Shown here piece by piece: positions 6,840 through 14,225 of a stretch of DNA of 26,588 bases. The position numbers and the translations under genes were made by a program. This DNA comes from UBA8515 sp036170795 (GTDB lineage: Bacteria > Patescibacteriota > Minisyncoccia > Phycocordibacterales > UBA9973): the NCBI GenBank assembly GCA_036170795.1, contig JAVHPX010000004.1, forward strand, positions 1-26,588, read 5' to 3'. Position 1 is the first letter of the stretch; each line of letters starts with the position of its first letter. Below the pieces are notes generated by a model, which saw only the letters and a program-made list of their open reading frames with translations, was not told the origin of the DNA and ran no database searches.

Positions 6840-7391
6840 ATGAACATCAACCCATCATCCTTAATGCCCGTAGATCAATTTATCACTATCGACCGGACAA
6901 TACCGTTTGATCCTAAAAGTATTTCTTTTGACTTTGTGGTAGATCACGAAGATCCACAGTCACTTACCTTAACTTCTATTGATCTATCAGTGGTCGTTAT
7001 TAAGTACATTCTTGATATAGAAATAGGATCCACAACTAACGTTAATGAAGTGCTGACGACAAACATAACTCGGATCAAAGCCGAGGGTGGTATCTTCCTC
7101 GATGCTAAGGTGTTAGAGACGCTTCTAAAAAATCCAAAATCTATCCCAGTCGGCTGGATATCAATAGCTGACTCTGACTCTATGAATACATCTGATATCC
7201 AATTCCTAGGTACTACGTTGAAAGCTTCTGATTCAAGTAAACTTTATTATTTAGGAATATCTTTCGACCGTGGAGTATGGAGTATATCGCATACACAGAC
7301 GATTTACAGCGATGAGGATCTTACCTCTTTTGCCGAGCACCCTGGACTTCGAATCAGAGTTGCCGCCGCGGTTCTTATTATGAAAGCTTAG
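6840..7391 (+). CDS. Hypothetical soluble protein
   Basis: A 183-residue protein, not recognised, with no signal peptide or membrane helix. The N terminus MNINPSSLMPVDQF recurs as MNIDPVSLIPVDQI at 11187, where the rest of the gene is lost. The body is mixed beta and helix (VVVIKYILDIEIG, GIFLDAKVLETLLKN, KLYYLGISFDRGVWSISH). Unlike most island genes it lacks a membrane anchor, so it probably acts in the cytoplasm. The ATG lies 20 nt after palindrome copy 2. Codons are visibly less AT-rich than in dnaA and dnaN. Confidence 0.7.
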   Translation: MNINPSSLMPVDQFITIDRTIPFDPKSISFDFVVDHEDPQSLTLTSIDLSVVVIKYILDIEIGSTTNVNEVLTTNITRIKAEGGIFLDAKVLETLLKNPKSIPVGWISIADSDSMNTSDIQFLGTTLKASDSSKLYYLGISFDRGVWSISHTQTIYSDEDLTSFAEHPGLRIRVAAAVLIMKA

Positions 7392-7401
7392 AAGAATGTT
7401 G

Positions 7402-7407
7402 TATAAT
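7402..7407 (+). promoter_or_regulatory. -10 box for the 7416 gene
   Basis: TATAAT within GTTGTATAAT ends 8 nt before the ATG at 7416, giving a leaderless or near-leaderless transcript. The same GTTGTATAAT string precedes the gene at 12627. Confidence 0.45.
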
Positions 7408-7415
7408 ATAAATCT

Positions 7416-8153
7416 ATGGAACCAACAAACCAACCACAAATAAATAACGAGCCAAATGCTATACAACCAATACCAACTCCACCAAAGTCTAATAAAAAGT
7501 GGATTGTTATCGGAATTATTATTATTTTAATTCTAGGCGGAGCAGTTTTCGTCTACAACAAACATATGCCAACAAGTACTAGCGATTCTGTTAAACTACA
7601 AGAGTATTCTAACGTGAAAGCTAATTTCGCGTTTGACTATCCTACGTCATGGGTCATCGGGGATATTAATCTTGAGGGTCCGAATCCCGAAACAAATGCT
7701 ATGGTAAAAGCATCTCGTACTATGGTCGGTGGATATCCTGTAGACGAAAAAGATAATCCAAATCATATTTCTAATATTACATTTCAGAGTTATCCAGGTG
7801 CTGTAGAAAAAATAAAAGATCCCAAAAAAGAATTCAGAGCAACCACCGATGGTAACTTGATACCTGACGGGAATCAACAAGGAATACAGAATATGAAAGT
7901 AACAAAACCACTCTATGGACCAATTAAAAATAATGCTGGTTTTGAGTACTATGGAGTTGAATGGTCTTTGACTGGACCAAATGGACCTGTACACTCTGCG
8001 CAATATTTTATTATCAAAGGTAACGATTTGTATGGTATAACAGCATTCACAAAAGATACTGATTACGTAGTAAATTCCAAAGTATTTGAAGGTGTAGTTC
8101 AAAGCTTTAGATCGTATAGTGGAGCGCAACAAAATAACCAAACAAGTAATTAG
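7416..8153 (+). CDS. Membrane-anchored PsbP/DcrB-like protein, first half of an amber-interrupted gene
   Basis: A 245-residue protein with a Pro/Asn/Gln-rich cytoplasmic N terminus (MEPTNQPQ...), one membrane helix at residues ~29-47 and an extracytoplasmic domain. The domain opens with VKANFAFDYPTSWVIGD and ends with YFIIKGNDLYGITAFTKDTD, resembling PsbP/DcrB-like domains. The leader MEPT.Q...PNNKKWIVI.IIILILGG is shared with the gene at 9326. The stop is TAG at 8151-8153. The same frame continues open past it to 8660 and encodes a second, similar domain, so the original gene may have spanned 7416-8660. Function is unknown; surface exposure is inferred. Confidence 0.75.
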   Translation: MEPTNQPQINNEPNAIQPIPTPPKSNKKWIVIGIIIILILGGAVFVYNKHMPTSTSDSVKLQEYSNVKANFAFDYPTSWVIGDINLEGPNPETNAMVKASRTMVGGYPVDEKDNPNHISNITFQSYPGAVEKIKDPKKEFRATTDGNLIPDGNQQGIQNMKVTKPLYGPIKNNAGFEYYGVEWSLTGPNGPVHSAQYFIIKGNDLYGITAFTKDTDYVVNSKVFEGVVQSFRSYSGAQQNNQTSN

Positions 8154-8660
8154 ACTAAAACATACACTGATACAGATAATGGTTTTGCAATTGAGTATTC
8201 TGATATGTGGTCAATAAAGAATGGAAGTGAGGTGGTTTCTCCTCGGCCTGGTACAGTGCCAAATACTCCAGCACCTATCGCTCTCGGGTATCGTAGTTCA
8301 ATTACCCAAGAAAAGTTTCCCACAATTATGAGTATTGAGTTACATAAAGATGCCAGTATTCTATATAAAAATGCAAAAACAGTTGATGCAGCTATACAAA
8401 AGTCTTTCTCTATTACTCAAAATAGTACTGCAAAAATTGAACAGCCAACATCCGATTTTTCTACTGCTAGCCTTCTTTCTGGATACAAGACTATCATCTC
8501 CTTTGTCGATCAAGCTTCAAAAGAACTAGCACATGGAATTATATTTTATATAATAAGGGGTAATGATGTTTTTACTCTCTCATTTTATACTGCAGATACT
8601 GAGTATTATAAAAATTTAAGTAGCTTTATTGCAATGGCTTTAAGTTTTCGAGGATTGTAA
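8154..8660 (+). pseudogene. In-frame continuation after TAG: second PsbP/DcrB-like domain
   Basis: The frame follows directly from the TAG at 8151-8153 without a frameshift and runs 168 codons. It begins TKTYTDTDNGFAIEYSDMW and ends FYIIRGNDVFTLSFYTADTE, mirroring the start (ANFAFDYPTSW) and end (YFIIKGNDLYGITAFTKDTD) of the preceding domain. The first ATG, at 8205, falls after the conserved first strand, so independent translation would give a damaged domain with no signal or anchor. Either the gene was split by a nonsense mutation or the UAG is read through at some rate. The sequence otherwise shows no decay. Confidence 0.65.
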
Positions 8661-8668
8661 AATAAATT

Positions 8669-9295
8669 ATGGAAAAAGAAATTTTAACACAGGAACAAAT
8701 AAATTTTATAAATAAACCAACTATCGCAGGTTTATTGGGGCCTATCTACGCCCTCGCTACAGAACTGTATAGGCAATTTTGGCTCTTTTTTATTCCTTTT
8801 TATAATATATATGTATTGTTGAAGTTAATTAGGTATGGAAGAAAAATGGCATGGGAAAAAACAGATAGGACCTATGCGTCCTTCTATTCTCAGCAGAAAA
8901 AATTATCACAAATTACTAAAATACTATTTGGGATCACTCTCGCTCTATTCCTGGTAGAATTTACTGTACTATTCGGTTTGATCTTTGCTGGAGGAGGTGC
9001 ATCTTTTGGAAAAGACGTAGCAAAAAGTTTTTTACAAAGTGAATTCACAGGGGCTCCAGTTTCTGACTATACATCTCCTAGTTTTGTAGTAAATCAAAAG
9101 TTTATTGATTTCCAAAAAGAAACGAGAGGAGATTATGCAAGTGTATTCTTTACCGATTTTTCTAGAAGTAACGATAAATCGACACTCCAAGGGTCTATGA
9201 AATTTACAAATACCTCAATTCCTGTTTGTGTTCAACTTAGTAAGTTTGGACAAGAGTTTAAAGTTACAAGTCTTTCAGAAAGTTGCGATCAATAA
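8669..9295 (+). CDS. Two-helix membrane protein with extracytoplasmic C-terminal domain
   Basis: A 208-residue protein, not assigned to a named family. The cytoplasmic start (MEKEILTQEQINFINKPT) is followed by hydrophobic segments at ~36-54 and ~85-108. Between them is YGRKMAWEKTDRTYASFYSQ, a motif I have seen in small Parcubacterial membrane proteins (memory, not checked). The C-terminal ~100 residues should lie outside and include two cysteines (PVCVQL and SESCDQ) that could form a disulfide. It starts 8 nt after the preceding frame ends, so it is probably co-transcribed with it. No Shine-Dalgarno sequence is present. Confidence 0.7.
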   Translation: MEKEILTQEQINFINKPTIAGLLGPIYALATELYRQFWLFFIPFYNIYVLLKLIRYGRKMAWEKTDRTYASFYSQQKKLSQITKILFGITLALFLVEFTVLFGLIFAGGGASFGKDVAKSFLQSEFTGAPVSDYTSPSFVVNQKFIDFQKETRGDYASVFFTDFSRSNDKSTLQGSMKFTNTSIPVCVQLSKFGQEFKVTSLSESCDQ

Positions 9296-9325
9296 TGATA
9301 TTATTTTTTTTAACACATTAAACCT

Positions 9326-10189
9326 ATGGAACCTACACAATCTCAACCAATACTAGTACCAATGAAACCCAATAACAAGAAATGGATTGTCATTGCAATT
9401 ATCATTTTAATTCTAGGCGGAGGGATTTATTATTTTAAAAATCAAACGAATATGTCACTACTTTCAAAATTAGGAGTCGTCAAACTAACGCCAAACGAAG
9501 ACAAGGGAGTAAAAGAAATACTGGCAACTTATGGTGGAAAGGTAAAATCTTCAGTAGGGGTAAGTGCTTTAGCAACATTAAAATTAAATGGTTATTCTAC
9601 AACATCCAATAAATATTTTGAAATTAAATTAAGTGATAGTGATACTCTTGAAGCAGAAGGTTTTAAGGGTCATGAAGAATGGTCTGCTTCAAACATCCTA
9701 TACTTGTTTATAAAAAATCTCGGTAATGAAAAAACAAATTATCAATCAATAAATGTTGTTTTTTCTTATAAAGATGGTAGTCAAAGAACAGAGAAATTTC
9801 CACTCGACGAAGAAACAATAAATCGAGCTGAATTGATAAGTAAAAAAATGATTATTGTAAACAAAATTGTCGATTTACTTAAAAATAAAGATTATAATCC
9901 AATCAAATTAATGATTAGTAATACCTCTCCATTTATTAAAGATAAAGATGTTTTTATTGCTAGTGTTGAAAAAGCTGAATCGACATTTGGGGCTATTACA
10001 GAATTTAAACTATATGGTTTTGGTTTTCCTACATTAAATAAAGATGGAACTGAATTGCTTAAAATTTATGGTATGACATTTCGTGATAAAGGGGAAAATA
10101 TAGAATTCAGTGTAATTCTAGACCCCAATTCTTTAAAAGAAGAAATACTTGCTTTAGATTATAGTTGGCGATTACAAAAAAAGGACTAG
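9326..10189 (+). CDS. Membrane-anchored extracytoplasmic protein, MEPT-leader family
   Basis: A 287-residue protein with a short N-terminal tail (MEPTQSQPILVPMKPNNKKW), one helix at ~20-36 and a large outer domain of unknown fold rich in Lys and Asn. Leader and helix match those of the gene at 7416, while the outer domains look unrelated. This suggests a shared 5' module. The C terminus includes FRDKGENIEFSVILDPNSL. The stop codon (10187-10189) is the TAG of a partial copy of the island repeat (GGACTAGCAAAG), so the last residue or two may come from the repeat insertion rather than the original gene. Confidence 0.72.
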   Translation: MEPTQSQPILVPMKPNNKKWIVIAIIILILGGGIYYFKNQTNMSLLSKLGVVKLTPNEDKGVKEILATYGGKVKSSVGVSALATLKLNGYSTTSNKYFEIKLSDSDTLEAEGFKGHEEWSASNILYLFIKNLGNEKTNYQSINVVFSYKDGSQRTEKFPLDEETINRAELISKKMIIVNKIVDLLKNKDYNPIKLMISNTSPFIKDKDVFIASVEKAESTFGAITEFKLYGFGFPTLNKDGTELLKIYGMTFRDKGENIEFSVILDPNSLKEEILALDYSWRLQKKD

Positions 10190-10201
10190 CAAAGACAGGA
10201 C

Positions 10202-10222
10202 TAGCAAGGACTGTCCTTGCTA
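10202..10222. repeat. Island palindrome copy 3 (GGAC/GTCC subtype)
   Basis: Arms TAGCAAGGAC and GTCCTTGCTA around T, followed by ATCAA. A partial left-half unit, GGACTAGCAAAGACA, lies just upstream at 10183-10197. Confidence 0.85.
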
Positions 10223-10226
10223 TCAA

Positions 10227-10283
10227 CTGAAGGATGGTCGCGAAGATTGGTATGGTGAAAATACTTTAATAGGAACATCATAA
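10227..10283 (+). pseudogene. Orphan gene tail related to the 6141 gene
   Basis: Codons from 10227 read LKDGREDWYGENTLIGTS and stop at 10281-10283. This matches the C terminus of the 6141 product (MKGGEEDWSGERNLL) in pattern KxGxEDWxGExxL. No start codon or upstream body is present. A palindrome lies 4 nt before it. It looks like the 3' end of a lost paralogue. Confidence 0.5.
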
Positions 10284-10300
10284 AGCGTAGTAAAATATGT

Positions 10301-10972
10301 ATGACTAACTCTAAAAAATATATGACATCTATAATTGTAATTATCAGTATTATGTTCCTTGGTTTAATCGTGTATCTCTATAAAAATCAAAACCTGACAC
10401 TTAAGCACCTATCTACAAAATCATACCTTAACCCCAAAACATATACACTCAATCCAGAAGGAACTCCAATAAAAAAAGTGATGGATCACGACAGCGCCCT
10501 CGCATATATTCTTGCATGGAAAAAGTATGATGGGGTTAGTGATGGTGATTCTTCGTATAAACTTATCAATACTCCAGAATATATTCGTGCAGATGTAAGT
10601 TCCCTGGAATTTGAATACAACAGTACCGATCATATACTTATTGTCCGTGCGCTTTTGGACAAGCGTCTCAATGAATCTAATCCAAAATTCCACACAGCTT
10701 TACTCGAAAATCTATATAATATGGAGAAAAAGAAAGAAGGATTTACTGCTAGTTTTGATGATGCATACATCGAAGATGACATGACAAGTGGAGAGTTGAA
10801 TAGTGAATACTCCGAACGCCTTAATTTACGATTAGATTTTAATGATGCATCGATGTCAACGAAAGATACTGTTAATATTTTTGATAATCTTTCTAGTCTA
10901 GGGTATGCTTTTAAAACAACTGATTATCAAATAGTTCATACAAAAACATATAAAATGCTAGTTTCTAAGTAA
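10301..10972 (+). CDS. Membrane-anchored extracytoplasmic protein, KK.M-leader family
   Basis: A 223-residue protein with N terminus MTNSKKYMTSIIVIISIMFL, one helix at ~9-27, and an outer domain that I do not recognise. The outer domain is acidic and helical, with EYNSTDHILIVRALLDKRL and EYSERLNLRLDFNDA. The leader belongs to the M-x-x-x-K-K-x-M family also found at 11924 and 17750 and as remnants at 10982 and 18444. TAAAAT at 10291-10296 lies just before the ATG. The preceding sequence is the orphan tail ending at 10283, so this gene probably has its own promoter. Confidence 0.72.
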   Translation: MTNSKKYMTSIIVIISIMFLGLIVYLYKNQNLTLKHLSTKSYLNPKTYTLNPEGTPIKKVMDHDSALAYILAWKKYDGVSDGDSSYKLINTPEYIRADVSSLEFEYNSTDHILIVRALLDKRLNESNPKFHTALLENLYNMEKKKEGFTASFDDAYIEDDMTSGELNSEYSERLNLRLDFNDASMSTKDTVNIFDNLSSLGYAFKTTDYQIVHTKTYKMLVSK

Positions 10973-10981
10973 GTTTGATGT

Positions 10982-11061
10982 ATGACTAACCCTAAAAATC
11001 TATGATCACTATAGTCTCTGACACAGGGTTGTTGATTAAAATTCTAATGACAATAGAGTGA
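10982..11061 (+). pseudogene. Decayed KK.M-family gene leader
   Basis: ATGACTAACCCTAAAAATC copies the start of the 10301 gene (ATGACTAACTCTAAAAAAT) with one A missing, so the frame stops after 7 codons. Adding one base gives MTNPKKSMITIV and a further open stretch to 11059. The hydrophobic helix is mostly lost. The rest of the 10973-11290 interval has a palindrome, a promoter-like box and the truncated 11187 gene start. Confidence 0.5.
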
Positions 11062-11077
11062 ATAGATTCTTAAGGAC

Positions 11078-11098
11078 TAGCAAGGACTGTCCTTGCTA
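11078..11098. repeat. Island palindrome copy 4 (GGAC/GTCC subtype)
   Basis: Arms TAGCAAGGAC and GTCCTTGCTA around T, with GGAC before and ATCAA after, the same flanks as copy 3. It follows the decayed leader at 10982-11061. Confidence 0.85.
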
Positions 11099-11174
11099 TC
11101 AACACATTAGTCGAAAATTAGTGTTTATTACTGAAATAAAATATAAACAGCAAGACAGCTTAATTATTATTTAG

Positions 11175-11180
11175 TATAAT
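11175..11180 (+). promoter_or_regulatory. -10 box before a truncated gene start
   Basis: TATAAT ends 6 nt before the ATG at 11187. If still active it would transcribe the short frame 11187-11279 and then the intact gene at 11291. Confidence 0.4.
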
Positions 11181-11186
11181 CAAAAT

Positions 11187-11279
11187 ATGAACATCGACCC
11201 AGTATCACTTATACCAGTAGACCAAATTGTCAAACTAAGACGAATATGTTTAAAAATGCGACATGGAAGTTGCTGGTAA
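11187..11279 (+). pseudogene. Truncated copy of the 6840 gene start
   Basis: A 30-codon frame begins MNIDPVSLIPVDQIVKL, matching MNINPSSLMPVDQFITI at 6840. Homology ends after about 15 codons and the frame stops at 11277-11279, 11 nt before the next gene. It is either a decayed paralogue or a translated leader peptide for the downstream membrane gene. Decay is the simpler reading. Confidence 0.55.
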
Positions 11280-11290
11280 AATTAAAATCT

Positions 11291-11920
11291 ATGAAAACAA
11301 ATGCAAACCAATCAAACGCAACTCCTCCTCAAGCTCCATTAAATATATTACAAAAAGGGCTTTGGCGAGTGCAAAATAGCCTATTTAAAGTCAGCGTTAT
11401 TATTGCCATAGTGGGATTTATATTTTTGTACAAAGAATTTGATTTTACCAAATCTCTCGATGTCCTTATTTATTTTCCTATTATTGTGGTACTCATCCTT
11501 ATAGTCCTCGGTGTCTTATTTAAAAAGAATTTCAATACAACACTAATAAAAATGGATAGATATAAAAATTTCATAGAGTTTTTCAATGTCATTGTGATTA
11601 TATTTGTATTTCTTGCCCCTGGTATTATTGCTATGATATACCTCGGCAAGATTAGCCTCGGATGGTCCTTGAGCTTGATCCCGGGGATACTAATTGCACT
11701 AATCCTTTCCAATAGAAAGCACTGGCCGCGACTAACCGCATTTGATACTCGATATACTCGAGAAGGGTATATACAAGGTGCATCTGATTATAGTAGGGCA
11801 TATGTTACAAAAGCGTTTGATGTTAATATAACAACAGAGAGACAAGACAAACGAGACCTGATTATTATTGCCATTGTCTTTATCGGTGCCATAGTATGGT
11901 GGTATTTAAAAATTAATTAA
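11291..11920 (+). CDS. Polytopic membrane protein, unknown family
   Basis: A 209-residue protein with a polar start (MKTNANQSNATPPQAP) and about five hydrophobic segments, near residues 33-47, 58-77, 97-118, 121-139 and 190-206. A polar loop of ~45 residues before the last helix includes YTREGYIQGASDYSRAYVTK. The frame opens earlier, at 11246, but that part is reached only through the 11187 remnant and has another composition, so I use the ATG at 11291. It ends 3 nt before the next gene (11924), so the two are probably co-transcribed. It is one of the few multi-pass proteins in an island of single-helix proteins. Confidence 0.68.
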   Translation: MKTNANQSNATPPQAPLNILQKGLWRVQNSLFKVSVIIAIVGFIFLYKEFDFTKSLDVLIYFPIIVVLILIVLGVLFKKNFNTTLIKMDRYKNFIEFFNVIVIIFVFLAPGIIAMIYLGKISLGWSLSLIPGILIALILSNRKHWPRLTAFDTRYTREGYIQGASDYSRAYVTKAFDVNITTERQDKRDLIIIAIVFIGAIVWWYLKIN

Positions 11921-11923
11921 TTT

Positions 11924-12262
11924 ATGAACCTAACCAAAAAATCTATGATATATATACTTGCTGTCATTATTATTTTCGGAGGTATTTTTGCTTTTACAAA
12001 ATATAAATCAAGCACGACAATTGGGAAATTACCATCAGAAATTACCCTAATGCAACTAGCAAGCAACATTATGAAAATGATTATCAAAATAATTCTTGCA
12101 CTAGTAGCACTGTATCTTGTGATTGGAATAATATATGCTGTCAAAGAATTGAGGTCTGATGATTCAACTACAATAAAAGATTTTATTTTAACCACCGTAA
12201 CGTGGCCACTATGGGTCACAGTTGATACTGCAATAAAAGATTTACCGGCTGATGATCGTTAG
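11924..12262 (+). CDS. Small two-helix membrane protein, KK.M-leader family
   Basis: A 112-residue protein with helices at ~7-24 and ~50-73 and a short polar tail (IKDFILTTVTWPLWVTVDTA). The first 8 codons (ATGAACCTAACCAAAAAAT) are nearly identical in DNA to the start of the gene at 17750 (MNLTKKFM against MNLTKKSM), although the remainder differs. It begins 3 nt after the upstream stop. Palindrome copy 5 follows 20 nt after its TAG. No function recognised. Confidence 0.65.
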   Translation: MNLTKKSMIYILAVIIIFGGIFAFTKYKSSTTIGKLPSEITLMQLASNIMKMIIKIILALVALYLVIGIIYAVKELRSDDSTTIKDFILTTVTWPLWVTVDTAIKDLPADDR

Positions 12263-12281
12263 TACATTAGCATGGTACAAC

Positions 12282-12302
12282 TAGCAAGAACGGTTCTTGC
12301 TA
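12282..12302. repeat. Island palindrome copy 5 (GAAC/GTTC subtype)
   Basis: Arms TAGCAAGAAC and GTTCTTGCTA around G, followed by AAACT and then a second TTGCTAAACT. The flank matches copy 1. Confidence 0.85.
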
Positions 12303-12361
12303 AACTTTGCTAAACTTGTATACCTTGTAGTATAATAAGTATTATAAATTATCATACAAAT

Positions 12362-12535
12362 ATGATCCAACAAATAAAATTGATAAGGAGCAAGTCATAC
12401 GATGAATTAGAAGTAGCAATTAATACGTTTTTGAAAGAAAATCCCGACGCGAGTGCGTCACTCGGCTCGCTCGTTGCCGGTAATGATGGCAGTATGGTCG
12501 CGGTGATGAGCTATATGAAAAACCCACTGTTATAA
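12362..12535 (+). CDS. Small hypothetical protein (57 aa)
   Basis: ATG at 12362 to TAA at 12533-12535, reading MIQQIKLIRSKSYDELEVAI, then TFLKENPDAS, LGSLVAGNDGSMVAVMSYMK and NPLL. It has no membrane helix. A TATAAT about 25 nt upstream and a strong palindromic terminator 4 nt after the stop suggest a complete transcription unit. The central codons are unusually GC-rich and include self-complementary GACGCGAGTGCGTC. The ending resembles that of the 6141 product only weakly. Function unknown. Confidence 0.55.
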   Translation: MIQQIKLIRSKSYDELEVAINTFLKENPDASASLGSLVAGNDGSMVAVMSYMKNPLL

Positions 12536-12539
12536 CATA

Positions 12540-12577
12540 AAACAAACCCTCGAAAGTACTTTCGAGGGTTTGTTTTA
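12540..12577. terminator. Bidirectional intrinsic terminator
   Basis: A perfect 38-bp palindrome centred at 12558/12559 with GC-rich core ACCCTCGAAAGT and its complement, ending in TTTGTTTT on the plus strand and AAAACAAA on the other side. It follows the 12362 ORF by 4 nt and insulates the 12627 gene. Confidence 0.85.
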
Positions 12578-12611
12578 TTATGTAATTATTTTAGAAAATA
12601 ATAATTCGTTG

Positions 12612-12617
12612 TATAAT
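12612..12617 (+). promoter_or_regulatory. -10 box for the 12627 gene
   Basis: TATAAT ends 9 nt before the ATG at 12627, within GTTGTATAAT as at 7402. It lies right after the terminator at 12540-12577. Confidence 0.5.
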
Positions 12618-12626
12618 ACATTTATC

Positions 12627-13304
12627 ATGAAAAACCAGAAAATTTTGGGCTCAGTTATTATTATAATTATCGCAGGGGTATTAATGTGGTTTTTTGTTAA
12701 TCGGGCGCAAAAGCCTACGAATGGGCTTACAAATAATGATTCCGATCTTGTCGTTTTACAAAGTGATCAACAAGGTAGACCGACAGAGCAAACTCGCACG
12801 AGTGACCCACAATGTACGGAAAATGCTACAGAGAAAATCTATTATGGAGACTTGCAAGCAGGGAGGATCCTACAGGTCACTCTTTCATGTGATCAAAAAC
12901 AACTGACCCTAACAGGCGTAGTGAATCAGGTTATTGATTCTACTAATAGTGCTGATTTTGCAGTCGGCTCGGCGCCATTCATTGATTCATCGGGGAAATC
13001 GGATCCGGTCAACGTCAGTAATGACTATAACTTTGATGGATACAATGACCTCTATGTCCTGTCTCAGGATAGTGAAGGCTATATGCAGGATAGAGCCAAT
13101 ATTTTCTTGTACGATACTTCTACACACAAATTCAAATACAATACCGAGCTCAGTAAAATTCTTAATATAGATACTGACTCAGTTAAAAAATATGTAAAAG
13201 AAGTAGTCTTGCTCGGCTCAGACGGCGAACCCACAACTACATCCAAATACAAAACTATTAATTACAAATGGGTGAATGGACATTTATTGAAAGTGGGTAA
13301 TTAA
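12627..13304 (+). CDS. Membrane-anchored XAC2610-like calcium-binding-type domain protein
   Basis: A 225-residue protein with start MKNQKILGSV, one helix at ~6-23 and an outer domain. The domain contains SNDYNFDGYNDLYVLSQD (residues ~131-148) followed by NIFLYDTSTHKFKYNTELS. This is the arrangement of XAC2610-related lipoproteins, with an EF-hand-like loop (D133, N135, D137, N140, D141) that may bind Ca2+. Two cysteines (residues 63 and 88) could pair. I set the start at 12627: an upstream in-frame start at 12570 lies inside the terminator, and the -10 box is at 12612. It is followed after 5 nt by the GTG-initiated gene at 13310. Function unknown. Confidence 0.68.
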   Translation: MKNQKILGSVIIIIIAGVLMWFFVNRAQKPTNGLTNNDSDLVVLQSDQQGRPTEQTRTSDPQCTENATEKIYYGDLQAGRILQVTLSCDQKQLTLTGVVNQVIDSTNSADFAVGSAPFIDSSGKSDPVNVSNDYNFDGYNDLYVLSQDSEGYMQDRANIFLYDTSTHKFKYNTELSKILNIDTDSVKKYVKEVVLLGSDGEPTTTSKYKTINYKWVNGHLLKVGN

Positions 13305-13309
13305 TTATT

Positions 13310-14224
13310 GTGCACAAACCTATCAAACTACTATACGCAATCGTCATCACTGTTCTCGTCGTGGGAGCGGTTGCATATGGAGTGTATCGAGAAGCAAAGA
13401 AGCCAGTAGTTGTGGTGAATGTAAATACTCCGACTATTGATACGGATACTCAACCTATAGATTCCAACGAGCCAAATGTGATCTATAGCTATGATCAGTC
13501 TGTAGATTCTGGCCAACCAAACATTAAAGACTATATCGTAAAGACTGCTGATCCTAAAGAGACATTTGTGGTTAAGGGTAATATCGCGGTATTTGCCTCG
13601 ATGTCAGATTCTCGTGTAAAGAAGATGAAATCTGGTCTCAAGGGGCAGGATCTAGATAATTTTTATACGGCCACTGATGATCAAATGTTCTACGAATCAC
13701 AAGCGCGTGATTATCTAGAGAAAAAAGGAATTAAAATTGTAGATACACAAAAGCGATATATTTCGTTCACACATCTAGATGGGACTACAGTGTTTATAGA
13801 TACTGAACTAAACAAAGATTCACTTTCTCTCCTTATTCTTTTCCAAAATGGTCGCTTGCCACTGCTCGCTTCGACGTTAGATATAAAGGATGATTATATT
13901 CAGTACTTTGATTTTAACTCAGCTCATGATTCTTTAGTTGGAACTTGGAAATCTGTTAAAAATGGAGCAATTGATCAAATAGTATTTGAGGTTAAAAACG
14001 GGGGAAGAGTATATTCTGACTATAGTAATAATAAGTTGGATAATACTTGCCGATGGTATCATTCAAAAGATATGATTTCTTTAGATGGTTGTCACCAGCC
14101 AGGTTGGAAGGATAGCGACGGTACCACTGAAGCGATAGGAGATATCAAAAAATTAACAACAGATGAGTTCGATGTTGATTTTGGTGGTCCAGAACATACA
14201 TTCTCGTATAAGAGAATAAAGTAA
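13310..14224 (+). CDS. Membrane-anchored protein with lipocalin-like C-terminal domain, PIK-leader family
   Basis: A 304-residue protein with GTG start, leader MHKPIKLLYAIVITVLVVGA (helix ~6-24), a linker rich in Val/Thr/Asp and two outer regions. The last ~95 residues begin HDSLVGTWKSVKNG and end with strands around EFDVDFGGPEHTFSYKRIK. This suggests a small beta-barrel, lipocalin-like domain of the LxGxW type. The leader is shared with 14226, 18631 (remnant) and 19589. The 12627, 13310 and 14226 genes are spaced 5 nt and 1 nt apart and form an apparent operon. Function unknown; the domain call is tentative. Confidence 0.68.
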   Translation: MHKPIKLLYAIVITVLVVGAVAYGVYREAKKPVVVVNVNTPTIDTDTQPIDSNEPNVIYSYDQSVDSGQPNIKDYIVKTADPKETFVVKGNIAVFASMSDSRVKKMKSGLKGQDLDNFYTATDDQMFYESQARDYLEKKGIKIVDTQKRYISFTHLDGTTVFIDTELNKDSLSLLILFQNGRLPLLASTLDIKDDYIQYFDFNSAHDSLVGTWKSVKNGAIDQIVFEVKNGGRVYSDYSNNKLDNTCRWYHSKDMISLDGCHQPGWKDSDGTTEAIGDIKKLTTDEFDVDFGGPEHTFSYKRIK

Positions 14225-14225
14225 T

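Noticed and set aside
8151..8153. Genetic code with UAG reassigned
   Set aside because: TAG ends several other genes at sensible places (937, 12262, 15370), so general reassignment is not supported. TGA ends ruvB, so code 25 is also excluded.
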